This document shows positions 16,143 through 23,453 of a stretch of 35,330 nucleotides of DNA, piece by piece (the stretch's first letter is position 1; each line of letters starts with the position of its first letter). The notes under the pieces are model-generated. The model saw only the letters and a list, made by a program, of their open reading frames with translations, searched no databases and had not been told where the DNA came from. Source of the DNA: Deltaproteobacteria bacterium (GTDB lineage Bacteria; Desulfobacterota; Binatia; UBA9968; JAJDTQ01); assembly GCA_026712905.1 (NCBI GenBank), contig JAPOPM010000174.1, positions 1-35,330 of the forward strand, written 5' to 3'. Position numbers and translations under genes: made by a program.

Positions 16143-16304
16143 CTGCTCTCTTGCGGCGCGGGACGCGCCGCCGCCAATCGCACCACGTACCCTCAAGGAT
16201 GGCCGCCCTTCGGCGCTACCGATTCACGCTCGTGGGGACCGTCTCGGACGATCTACTGGAGCAAGGTCCTGTTCGAGAAATGGTGGCTGTGGCGATACTT
16301 CTGA
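16140..16304 (+). other. in-frame continuation of the SQR-family gene beyond TGA (C-terminal part)
   Basis: After TGA at 16140-16142 the same frame stays open for 53 codons to TGA 16302-16304. It reads LLSCGAGRAA at once and ends YWSKVLFEKWWLWRYF, the hydrophobic aromatic C-terminus expected for SQR proteins. I aligned it by eye with the family pattern C-F-x-E-T-G-x-G-K-A-A and with the Acidithiobacillus form I-C-I-A-D-F-G. The TGA falls on the conserved redox Cys, with Gly at +5 in both and G, R/K, A, A at +7 to +10 in the first. The match without gaps argues against random noise and for either selenocysteine insertion or a very recent nonsense change. Confidence 0.7.
16153..16171 (+). promoter_or_regulatory. 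SECIS-like hairpin just after the in-frame TGA
   Basis: GCGGCGCG (16153-16160) pairs perfectly with CGCGCCGC (16164-16171) around a three-base loop GGA. It begins ten bases after the TGA. Eighteen bases separate the TGA from the apical GG, the same spacing as between UGA and GGU in the E. coli fdhF SECIS as I know it. Bacterial SelB elements need a short hairpin with a G-containing apical loop in this distance range. No bulged U is evident, and GC-rich hairpins also arise by chance, so this is supportive rather than decisive. Confidence 0.45.
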
Positions 16305-16392
16305 GGCAAGGTTCGGCCTGAGTTCCTCCACGACTTCAGGACAGGCACTTGGAGGGGCTCGGGACAAGCATGGCAAAGCGGAGACGACGGCC

Positions 16393-17430
16393 ATGATCCT
16401 GCGCGAACTGAACGGCGAGAGCTGCAAGACCTACCTGATAGCCGACGAGGGCAGGGGACACGCCGTCCTGGTGGACCCTCTCTACGCCCACGTGGAACGG
16501 TACCTCGCCGTGCTCGCCTATCACCGGCTGGAACTGGATCTGGGCATCGACACACACACCCACGCCGACCACCTGAGCGGCTGTCCACAGTTGCGTTTCC
16601 TGGTGGGTGCGCCGTTCGCCATGCAGAAGTGGGCACCCAGCCCGGCCGTCGACGTCCACCTGGAGGACGGCCAAGAGTTCTCCGTCGGCGATCTCACCGT
16701 GCGAATCCTGCACACCCCCGGGCACACGCCTGACGGCATGAGCCTCGTGGTGGAAGGGCATGTCCTCACTGGTGACACCCTGTTCATCGGCGGGTGCGGG
16801 CGCACCGACTTCGCCGGTGGCGATGCCGGCGCTCAGTACGATTCCGTAACGGAGAAGCTCTTCACGTTGCCGGACCAAACCGTGATCCACCCCGGCCACG
16901 ACTACCGTGGCAACACGACCTCCACCATCGACTCGGAAAAGCACACCAATCCACGCCTCGCCAACCGCACGCGGCCGGACTTTATCGACCTGATGAACAA
17001 CCTGAATCTCTCACCGCCCCAGAACATTCAGGAGGTCCTCCAGCCCAACCAATCCGCCCTTGGAAGGGACGAAATCAGCTTCCCGGACTGGGGTGAGCTC
17101 AAGAAGGTACAGGTAGTCGATATCGAGGGCCTTCAGGCGATGCTGGCCTCCGAAAGGCCGCCGTTGCTGGTGGACGTCCGCGAACCCGGGGAGTATACGG
17201 GAGAACTGGGTCATTTGGCCGGCAGTGTCCTCGTGCCGCTACGAGAGCTCATGAGCCGGCTGGACGAGATCGACCAACACAAGGAAGCCCCGGTGGTCAC
17301 CGTCTGCCGGGCCGGTATGCGCAGCGCCACGGCCGCCGCCATACTCGGCCGATCCGGCTTCACGGATGTCCGCAACCTGGCCGGCGGTCTCGTCGCCTGG
17401 AATGACGCGGGTCTGCCGGTTCAACGGTAG
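16393..17430 (+). CDS. persulfide dioxygenase (ETHE1-type MBL fold) fused to a rhodanese domain
   Basis: A 345-aa two-domain enzyme. The N-terminal metallo-beta-lactamase fold has the ETHE1 pattern THTHADHLSG (H55, H57, D59, H60), H111 in HTPGHTPDG, D128 in GDTLFIGGCGRTDF and H169 in HPGHDYRG. The GCGRTDF stretch is characteristic of persulfide dioxygenases, which oxidise glutathione persulfide to sulfite at a mononuclear iron. The C-terminal rhodanese domain (about residues 255-345) has LLVDVREPGEY and the active Cys305 in CRAGMRSATAA; it can move sulfane sulfur. Start chosen at ATG 16393 with GGAG nine bases upstream; a longer open frame upstream overlaps the SQR-family gene and is spurious. 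Together with the SQR-family gene it forms a sulfide-to-sulfite/thiosulfate module. Confidence 0.92.
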   Translation: MILRELNGESCKTYLIADEGRGHAVLVDPLYAHVERYLAVLAYHRLELDLGIDTHTHADHLSGCPQLRFLVGAPFAMQKWAPSPAVDVHLEDGQEFSVGDLTVRILHTPGHTPDGMSLVVEGHVLTGDTLFIGGCGRTDFAGGDAGAQYDSVTEKLFTLPDQTVIHPGHDYRGNTTSTIDSEKHTNPRLANRTRPDFIDLMNNLNLSPPQNIQEVLQPNQSALGRDEISFPDWGELKKVQVVDIEGLQAMLASERPPLLVDVREPGEYTGELGHLAGSVLVPLRELMSRLDEIDQHKEAPVVTVCRAGMRSATAAAILGRSGFTDVRNLAGGLVAWNDAGLPVQR

Positions 17431-17496
17431 CCGGCCGTCGCGGCATGATCGCAATCCCTCACCTCCAAAACCCCTCCAAACAACCCCTGGTCGATC

Positions 17497-17838
17497 ATGC
17501 CGAAGCAGTCCAAAAACCGCCGCCGTTATCCCGATTGGGAGAACACCTGCAACTACTGTCTATACCTGCAACCCATCCCCGGAAACGCCGGTTCCGGCAA
17601 CTGCACCTACCATCGCCAATGGATCGAGCGCTCCGCGTTCACCACCTGCGGCGACATGAGCGCGCAACCCCTGGGGGAGGGCATCTACACGCTCAGCGAC
17701 AACGCCTGCGGTGCCTGGTCCTACCACCGGCGCCGCCAACACGTCAGAACCCGCCTGTTCTTGGTTGATGGCGGACAAGCCAAGCCAAACCCCGACGTAC
17801 CCGAAAAACCGGCTCCCGCGAAGAAGCGGATGACCTGA
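17497..17838 (+). CDS. small Cys-rich hypothetical protein, possible metal or Fe-S binder
   Basis: A 113-aa protein with no recognised family. It has five cysteines in a regular arrangement: C18-x2-C21-x14-C36-x14-C51, then C71. Tyr and Trp lie nearby (YPDWENTCNYCLY, GNCTYHRQW, TTCGDM, NACGAW). The basic N-terminus and the Pro/Lys-rich tail (PDVPEKPAPAKKR) look like flexible ends. There is no signal peptide, so it should be cytoplasmic. Four cysteines spaced this way could hold one zinc or one Fe-S cluster. It follows the persulfide dioxygenase by 66 bases on the same strand and may belong to the sulfur module. No strong ribosome site is visible before the ATG. Confidence 0.65.
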   Translation: MPKQSKNRRRYPDWENTCNYCLYLQPIPGNAGSGNCTYHRQWIERSAFTTCGDMSAQPLGEGIYTLSDNACGAWSYHRRRQHVRTRLFLVDGGQAKPNPDVPEKPAPAKKRMT

Positions 17839-18255
17839 TCGACCAACGCATCCCGCCAACTTCACCCGCGCAGTGTGTCGACTTTACGCCGAGCGTGTTT
17901 CGGTGGATTGCCATGTCCCGAACTGCTTATGGGAAGGACAGAGCAAGGGAGAGGAGGGCTGCACCGCCGTTCCCGCCGTTCGATTGTGCACCGCCGTCCG
18001 GGAATCCGCAGCGTATTATGTCAGCTTTAGCATCGGCGCATTCGCGCCAATGCTAAAGTTGACATAATATACATTATCAGACGTTTTGTTTGTGTGGTGA
18101 CTTCGGGAACTCGTGCCGGTTCTTGCCCGGCAGCCAGCCGAGGGCCGGCCTGCGCCTCGCGTCGACGGCTGTCCGTGGGAATCTGGCTTCCAGGCTGGAA
18201 GCTCGGACTGACGCACCGGCCAGATGGCGCGGTGCGGAAAGCACGGTGAAGATCG
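17839..18255. other. non-coding stretch with an AT-rich palindrome
   Basis: 417 bases between the plus-strand Cys-rich gene and the minus-strand TPR gene, both of which end here. The only structure I see is the large palindrome at 18014-18069. Short open frames in this stretch read through the palindrome and look accidental. Confidence 0.6.
18014..18069. repeat. 56-bp near-perfect palindrome, AT-rich ends
   Basis: Two 26-base arms (18014-18039 and 18044-18069) around a four-base loop ATTC. Twenty-four pairs are Watson-Crick, one is G-T, one is a C-A mismatch. Outer parts read TATTATGTCA/TGACATAATA, inner parts GGCGC/GCGCC. The outer AT-rich composition contrasts with surrounding GC-rich DNA. 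It lies between the 3' ends of two convergent genes, so it may act as a bidirectional terminator, but size and composition suggest a dispersed repeat or a MITE relic. Confidence 0.75.
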
Positions 18256-18957
18256 CTACTGGGTGGCTTTGGTGGTGTCGGCGGGTTTGCCGGAATTGCC
18301 TTCCAATTGCTGCAACCGCAGAGCGATCTCGACGGTCTCGGCTTCGGGGAATTCCTTGAGATAGGTCTTGTAAGTCTCCGCCGCGTCTTGTGTCTTGCCG
18401 AGTCGAGCGCTGCAGCGCGCTTTCCCCAGCATCGCTTCCTGCCGCAACGGCCCCGGTCGATCCAGAGCCTGGTTCAGGGTCGTGAGGGCTTCCTCGCAGG
18501 CGCCGTTCATTTCCTGGGCGAGGCCCAGGGTCACCAGCATGACTTGGCCCACGATGTCGTCACGCTCCCCGGCGGTGTCGCTGGCGAGCACCTCCACGGC
18601 TTTGGCGGGTTGTTCCAGTGCGATATAGCTGTTGGCAACGTAGAGATGCGCGAGTTTGTCGTAGGGTGCCTCCCCTGCTTCCCGGAGGTTCCCAAAGGCT
18701 TCCAGAGCGGCCTCGTAGCGGCCCTCCTGATACTCGACAAGAGCCTTGCTGTAGTCCCGCACCGCCAAGTCTTGGCGATAGCCACGGTAGTACTGCCAGC
18801 CGAAGACGGTGGCAACCACCACGACGATGGCGGCGCCGGCGCCGATCAACCGGTTCCTGTTGGCTTTGACCCAATCCAAGGCCAAGCCGGTCCACACCAT
18901 GAACCGGTCCGGCTGGCGGATTTCCTTTCGCAGAATACGTTTTCTCGGCGCGGCCAT
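18256..18957 (-). CDS. membrane-anchored tetratricopeptide repeat protein (YfgM/TPR_21-like)
   Basis: A 233-aa protein with a basic cytoplasmic N-terminus (AAPRKRILRKEIRQPDRF), one membrane helix (about residues 36-54, LIGAGAAIVVVVATVFGW) and a periplasmic helical-repeat domain. TPR-type helices are visible around YSKALVEYQEGRYEAALEAF (about 69-88), AHLYVANSYIALEQPAKAVEVL (about 103-124), AMLGKARCSARLGKTQDAAETY (about 174-195) and a final pair. The layout matches YfgM-like proteins, which attend the Sec translocon and outer-membrane biogenesis; that function is inferred from architecture. GGAG lies upstream of the ATG. It follows the bifunctional nuclease gene by 24 bases in the miaB operon. 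Confidence 0.8.
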   Translation of the reverse strand: MAAPRKRILRKEIRQPDRFMVWTGLALDWVKANRNRLIGAGAAIVVVVATVFGWQYYRGYRQDLAVRDYSKALVEYQEGRYEAALEAFGNLREAGEAPYDKLAHLYVANSYIALEQPAKAVEVLASDTAGERDDIVGQVMLVTLGLAQEMNGACEEALTTLNQALDRPGPLRQEAMLGKARCSARLGKTQDAAETYKTYLKEFPEAETVEIALRLQQLEGNSGKPADTTKATQ

Positions 18958-18981
18958 TCAGACAAATTCTCCAGTGCTTCC

Positions 18982-19497
18982 TTACATCTTGTACTTGAAG
19001 TCGTCGGGCGACATCTTGTCCAGTATTTCGCCCCACTTCTCCTTGGAAACGTTGGCGAAGTCCGGGTCGTTTCCCTCGTCCGTCTGTTGCAGCACGCTGG
19101 ACTGCTCCAGCACCTCGCGGGCGACGTATATGGGAGTCTTGCTCCGCAGGGCCATGGCGATGGCGTCGCTCGGACGCGAGTCCATGGTGACTTCCCGATC
19201 GCCCACCAAGAGCGTGATCACCGCGTAGTAGGTGTTCTCCTTGAGCTCGGTGATGGCGACGCGCTTCACCGTCCCGCCCAACTCCCCCAGCAGGTTCTTC
19301 ATGAGGTCGTGGGTCATGGGGCGAGCCATCTTGATGCCTTCCAGTTCGGTGGCCATGGCCGTGGCTTCCAGCAATCCGATCCAGATGGGTAGCTGCAGCT
19401 TGTTCTCCGAGTCTTTCAACACGACGATGGGGGTCCGGGTCACCTGATCGAGCGTCAGCCCCGCGACCGTCATTTCAATGGATTCCGGACTCTTCAT
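18982..19497 (-). CDS. bifunctional nuclease family protein (DUF151/BFN)
   Basis: A 171-aa cytoplasmic protein. The whole length matches the BFN domain: LDQVTRTPIVVLKDSENKLQLPIWIG, then EATAMATELEGIKMARPMTHDLM and DSRPSDAIAMALRSKTPIYV near residue 105-125. Plant and bacterial members have been reported to cleave RNA and DNA, but the bacterial role is poorly known. I start at ATG 19497, which has AGGGAGG at seven bases; a GTG directly before it is too close to that site. It lies 28 bases after miaB, a pairing seen in other bacteria. Confidence 0.88.
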   Translation of the reverse strand: MKSPESIEMTVAGLTLDQVTRTPIVVLKDSENKLQLPIWIGLLEATAMATELEGIKMARPMTHDLMKNLLGELGGTVKRVAITELKENTYYAVITLLVGDREVTMDSRPSDAIAMALRSKTPIYVAREVLEQSSVLQQTDEGNDPDFANVSKEKWGEILDKMSPDDFKYKM

Positions 19498-19525
19498 CAC
19501 ATGGCCTCCCTAATTTCCCGTCCGG

Positions 19526-20857
19526 TCACGAGACACTTGCCTCGATGGCCTCGCCGACCAGGGAGTTCGGCGTGGCGTCCACCACCCGCACGCACGCCAT
19601 CTCCGCGGGCACCGTGGCTTCGTTGGGCGTGAAGTTCACGATCCGATTGGTTCGGGTACGCCCCATGAGTTGTTCGCGGCCCAGTCTGGAAGGCCCTTCC
19701 ACCAGGATTTCCTGCTCCGCGCCGATCAGGCTCCGGTTCTTTTCGAGGGAAATGCTCTTTTGAAGCTCCTGCAGTCTGCGGTACCGGTCGGCCTTGATCT
19801 CGTCCGGGACATCGTCACGATAAAGCTTCGCGGAAACCGTGTGGGGTCGCGGCGAATACGTGAAGGTGAACATGTCGTCGTACTGGATCTCGCGGACGGC
19901 GGAAAGGGTCTCTTCGAACTCCTCGTCCGTCTCGCCCGGAAAGCCGACGATCATGTCGGTCGTGACGGCGACTTCGGGCCGGCGCCTGCGCAATTCGCTG
20001 ATCCGTTCCATGTACTCCCCGAGGCGGTAACCCCGGCGCATGCGCGTGAGTACCGCGTCGGAGCCGGACTGGAGCGGCAGATGCAGGTGCTCGCACAGGT
20101 TCTCCAGGCGAACGAAGGAATCCATCAACTCCGGAGAAAGATCCTGGGGATGGGATGTGGTGAATCGGATGCGCTGGATTCCCGGGACCTGATTGATTTG
20201 CTCCAGCAACTCGGGGAAGGATCTCTCCCCTGCCGCCGTGCGCCCGTAGGAGTTGACGTTCTGGCCGAGCAGCATCACTTCCTTGACGCCTCGGCGCACC
20301 AATTCCTCCACGTCACGGACGATGTTCTCGCTCTCCCGGCTCACCTCGCGCCCGCGCGTGCGCGGAACGATGCAGAAGCTGCACACCTTGTTGCACCCCT
20401 GCATGATGGTGAGGTAGGCCTTGGCGCCGTCCACCTCCGGCGGCCCCGAGGGATCCTCCAGATAGAACGGGTCGCGGTAGAAAGCGGTTTCGACGGAGCG
20501 CCGCGCCGCCTCCCGGGCCTCCTCCACCATCCGCGGCAGCTTGTGCATGTTGTGGGTGCCGAAGACCAGGTCCAGGTGCGGCGCCCTGCGCAGCAACGCC
20601 TCCCCTTCCTGCTGCGCGACGCACCCGCCCACACCCAGCACGGTGCCCTTCTCTTCCTTGAGCTTCCGCCACCGTCCCAGCGCGCTGTACACCTTCTGCT
20701 CCGCCTTGTCGCGCACGCTGCAGGTGTTCAGGATGATGAGGTCGGCCTCCTCGACTTCATCGGTGGGCTCATAGTCCGCCGATTTCATGAGCTGGACGAT
20801 CCTCGCCGAGTCGAGCTGGTTCATCTGGCAGCCCCAGGTTTGCACGTAGAGCTTCAT
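19526..20857 (-). CDS. miaB: tRNA-2-methylthio-N6-dimethylallyladenosine synthase MiaB
   Basis: A 443-aa radical-SAM methylthiotransferase that adds a 2-methylthio group to i6A37 of tRNAs reading UNN codons. Three domains are visible. The N-terminal UPF0004 domain binds one cluster through C10 (TWGCQMN), C46 (NTCSVRDKAEQK) and C79 (GGCVAQQ). The radical-SAM domain has C155-x3-C159-x2-C162 in GCNKVCSFCIVPRTRGRE. The C-terminal TRAM domain includes EILVEGPSRLGREQLMGRT and NRIVNF. All cluster ligands are present and length is normal. It heads the minus-strand unit with the bifunctional nuclease and TPR genes. No strong ribosome site precedes the ATG. Confidence 0.97.
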   Translation of the reverse strand: MKLYVQTWGCQMNQLDSARIVQLMKSADYEPTDEVEEADLIILNTCSVRDKAEQKVYSALGRWRKLKEEKGTVLGVGGCVAQQEGEALLRRAPHLDLVFGTHNMHKLPRMVEEAREAARRSVETAFYRDPFYLEDPSGPPEVDGAKAYLTIMQGCNKVCSFCIVPRTRGREVSRESENIVRDVEELVRRGVKEVMLLGQNVNSYGRTAAGERSFPELLEQINQVPGIQRIRFTTSHPQDLSPELMDSFVRLENLCEHLHLPLQSGSDAVLTRMRRGYRLGEYMERISELRRRRPEVAVTTDMIVGFPGETDEEFEETLSAVREIQYDDMFTFTYSPRPHTVSAKLYRDDVPDEIKADRYRRLQELQKSISLEKNRSLIGAEQEILVEGPSRLGREQLMGRTRTNRIVNFTPNEATVPAEMACVRVVDATPNSLVGEAIEASVS

Positions 20858-21186
20858 GGGTCTAGCGTTGCGCTGTTGACGGGGAAACGATGGATTTACC
20901 GGAGCTTGTGTTTCTCCGCAACGTAAACGCAGTATCCCACATATCGGGGGCTTTCGCCATCACCTTGTCCCTCCCCGATGGCTCCATGGACCCGTTACCT
21001 CGGGAAACGGGCGGTACTTGAGAAGCTTGCCCGCGAGCACGTGCCAAGGGGAGTCGCGGGCAGAACTCAGACTATTTATCTGTGGACTGACAAAAAGACG
21101 TGACTTTTCGTCACTTGCCTGATAAATTGCCGGCCAGGATCGCGGTCTTGCCAGAGGTACCAATCGAGTTTCAAAAGGATTCTCTC
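20858..21186. other. divergent intergenic region between miaB and the DUF4143 ATPase
   Basis: About 330 bases that must hold both divergent promoters. I see the palindrome at 21088-21113 and a small CCCGTT/AACGGG repeat near 20993-21010, but no convincing -35/-10 pair. Short open frames here look accidental. Confidence 0.5.
21088..21113 (+). promoter_or_regulatory. palindrome upstream of the DUF4143 ATPase
   Basis: TGACAAAAAG (21088-21097) and CTTTTCGTCA (21104-21113) form 10-base arms with one mismatch and a six-base spacer. It ends 73 bases before the chosen GTG start. An operator or a leader hairpin is possible; the AT-rich arms stand out from the surrounding GC-rich DNA. Confidence 0.5.
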
Positions 21187-22326
21187 GTGGAACGATATCT
21201 GAATGCGGCACTCACGGCGGACATGGACAGCAAGATCATCCTGTTGTCAGGTCCGCGGCAATCCGGAAAGACGACGCTGTCCAGGATGCTGCACAAGGAC
21301 CACCAGTACATCAATCATGATCTCGCGGAGCATCGCCTGATGCTCCGCGAGAAGAGCTGGGATCGGAAGAAGGCGCTGATCATCCTGGACGAACTGCACA
21401 AGATGGAGAATTGGAAGGTGTGGTTGAAGGGAGTGTACGATGTTGAAGGCATGCCGCCATCGCTGGTAGTCACCGGCAGCGCCAAGCTTGCCGCCTTCCG
21501 CAAGACAGGTGACTCGCTCGCGGGCCGCTACTTCCACTTCAGACTCCATCCGATCGACCTGAAGGAAGCGTTGCAGCACACGGAGTTCGGGGCGGCCGAG
21601 ACCTTCGAACGGCTGATGCACGTTGGTGGGTTTCCGGAACCGTTTCTGCGGGGATCGCGATCTTGGTACAACCGCTGGAAGCGTACCCACGTCGACGCCA
21701 TCCTCAAGGACGACCTGCTTACGCTGTCTTCGGTCCGTGACATCCAGTCCATCGAGACATTGATCGAGCTGCTGCGTTCACGGGTCGGCACGCCGCTTTC
21801 CGCCAATTCCCTTGCGCGGGACCTCCAGAAGACCCGGAACACCGTACAACATTGGCTTGACCTGCTGGAGGACCTGTACGTGATCTTTCGGGTCTTCCCC
21901 TACCACCGGAACGTCGCCCGTGCCTTGCTGAAGACGCCGAAGTTCTACTTCTACGACAACGCCATGGTGCACGGGGATGCCGGCACCCGGCTTGAGAACC
22001 TCGTCGCGTGCGCTCTCCTGAAAGAGCTGCATCGCGCGCAGGACGTCGAAGGCGGGGATCTGGATCTGCACTACATTCGTGACAAGGACGGCCGCGAAAT
22101 CGACTTCCTGATCACACGGGATCGGAAGCCCTGGAGCATGATCGAAGTCAAATGGACCGATGCCGCCCCAAGCGCGAACTTCAAGCGCTTTCTGGCCGGT
22201 GAGACACTTCACCGCCTGCAGATCGTCGGCGAGCTGCCGCAGAACAGCTCCTATCCCGACGGCTTGCGCATCGAGGCGGCCCGGGACTTTCTGGCCGGCG
22301 TCCAATTCGGGGCGGTGACGGGATAG
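21187..22326 (+). CDS. ATP-binding protein of the AAA_14/DUF4143 family
   Basis: A 379-aa protein starting at GTG 21187, which has AAGGA (21175-21179) at seven bases. The family N-terminus, VERYLNAAL, begins right there. An earlier GTG (21100) would add 29 residues without a ribosome site. Seen in order: Walker A GPRQSGKTT (residues 22-30), Walker B ALIILDEL (about 60-67), the sensor-like VVTGSAKL, and a C-terminal DUF4143 domain with ENLVACALLKELH. The tail GREIDFLITRDRK-PWSMIEVKW is a PD-(D/E)xK-like strand pattern. Function of the family is not established; members are often patchily distributed and strain-specific. It is isolated here, facing the lipoprotein gene. Confidence 0.85.
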   Translation: MERYLNAALTADMDSKIILLSGPRQSGKTTLSRMLHKDHQYINHDLAEHRLMLREKSWDRKKALIILDELHKMENWKVWLKGVYDVEGMPPSLVVTGSAKLAAFRKTGDSLAGRYFHFRLHPIDLKEALQHTEFGAAETFERLMHVGGFPEPFLRGSRSWYNRWKRTHVDAILKDDLLTLSSVRDIQSIETLIELLRSRVGTPLSANSLARDLQKTRNTVQHWLDLLEDLYVIFRVFPYHRNVARALLKTPKFYFYDNAMVHGDAGTRLENLVACALLKELHRAQDVEGGDLDLHYIRDKDGREIDFLITRDRKPWSMIEVKWTDAAPSANFKRFLAGETLHRLQIVGELPQNSSYPDGLRIEAARDFLAGVQFGAVTG

Positions 22327-22330
22327 CCGT

Positions 22331-22356
22331 GCTTGGCGGCGGCCGCCCTTGCAAGC
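22331..22356. terminator. possible bidirectional hairpin between convergent genes
   Basis: GCTTG (22331-22335) pairs with CAAGC (22352-22356), with a GC-rich GGCGGCC/GCC core inside, in the 58-base gap between the convergent ATPase and lipoprotein genes. There is no T-tract, so confidence is low. Confidence 0.3.
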
Positions 22357-22384
22357 GTCTGCCCTCTTCGGTTTGCCGAGCCCC

Positions 22385-23392
22385 CTACTGATGATGCGCC
22401 CCGAAGGTCCCTATGAAATTCGCCGTATTATCCACTGAACGTCCTCCAAACGTCCCAGCCACGGAACTCGGGAGACCGTTCGACTCGCCGTTGCCGTAGA
22501 ACTGACCGCCCCACCTTCCCTGCAGGGTCAGTGCTCCCGCAAAGCCGGTTGCCTGACCTTCAAAAAAGCCGCTCTTGTCGGAACCGATGGCAGCCGTTCC
22601 GAGGTCCAACGTGGCCCCGATCAGTTCACCGTCCACTTCGACCTCCGTGATTGAGCCGCTGACCGTGCCCAAGCCGTTGTCGGCGCCGAAGTCCGCGGTG
22701 AGGTTAGCCACTCCAAAGAAGACGTCCAAATCGAAACCGGACAGCGACCTCAGCGTATACGTGCCCGCCGCCCAACCGCTATAAGTCGCCGATCCCTGCA
22801 GTGCCAGGATGTTTTCTTGACGAAATGGATCGTTGCCGTCCGCGAAGGCTCCGCCCGCGTAGCCTTGGGTGTGTGCCAGATCGTCAGGGAAAAACAACCA
22901 GAATCCGCCCGCCAAGTAGTCGGTGTCCGAATGGCCGATGTCTGAATAGGCGATGACGAGCACGGTCCCGTCATCGGTGCGTTTTACCAGGTTGGCGCCC
23001 CTCCAAGGGGACGGAAGCCCCGTCAGCGCTTGCGGGTCTCCTTCGTCCATCGCTATGGTCCATTCCGTACCGTTTTCGACCGTGAAACAGATTACATTGG
23101 TCTCATCGTATCGCGCCTCAACCTCCAGCCGATCCGCTGTGACACCGTTGGCGTCGACGTTCGCGGACTGTGTCACGCTGCCCGCGGCAGGTTGAGCATC
23201 GGCGGCTCTCCCGATCACGTCGGCGATGGTTGCGGAGTTGGCATCATCCAGGACCGACCTGAGATCGGGCATTGGCTCTACCACAGGGCCGCCACCGCCA
23301 CCCGCACCCCCACCACTGCTGCCACAACCGGACAGCGTGACTGCGATCAACGCCGACATCGCCAAGACCGAGAGCACATTTCCATTCAACAT
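22385..23392 (-). CDS. surface lipoprotein with TbpB-like beta-barrel domain
   Basis: A 335-aa lipoprotein. The start at 23392 is set by AAAGGAA six bases upstream and by a perfect signal peptide ending in the lipobox LSGC (Cys23), followed by a glycine-serine linker of about 11 residues. A longer frame upstream would bury the signal. The second half shows the repeating short strands of transferrin-binding-protein-like domains: ATYSGWAAGTYTL, DVFFGVANLTADFG, GLGTVSGSITEVEVDG, then GRWGGQFYGNGES and the closing GTFGGRSVDNTANFIGTFGAH. Such domains bind host or environmental ligands at the cell surface. It begins 61 bases after the autotransporter stop on the same strand. The ligand is unknown. 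Confidence 0.82.
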   Translation of the reverse strand: MLNGNVLSVLAMSALIAVTLSGCGSSGGGAGGGGGPVVEPMPDLRSVLDDANSATIADVIGRAADAQPAAGSVTQSANVDANGVTADRLEVEARYDETNVICFTVENGTEWTIAMDEGDPQALTGLPSPWRGANLVKRTDDGTVLVIAYSDIGHSDTDYLAGGFWLFFPDDLAHTQGYAGGAFADGNDPFRQENILALQGSATYSGWAAGTYTLRSLSGFDLDVFFGVANLTADFGADNGLGTVSGSITEVEVDGELIGATLDLGTAAIGSDKSGFFEGQATGFAGALTLQGRWGGQFYGNGESNGLPSSVAGTFGGRSVDNTANFIGTFGAHHQ

Positions 23393-23453
23393 TGTGAGTT
23401 CCTTTCCCGTGAAGTTGCCGACTGTCCGAATACCGGGCCCGTTGCCGATGGAC

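Noticed and set aside
16140..16240. Pair of compensating frameshifts in the SQR-family gene
   Set aside because: The original frame after the TGA already matches the family pattern with correct spacing, so no frame change is needed.
15568..16392. N-terminal extension of the persulfide dioxygenase overlapping the SQR-family gene
   Set aside because: The sequence is Ser/Arg/Thr-rich shadow translation; ATG 16393 has a ribosome site and begins the family's normal N-terminus.
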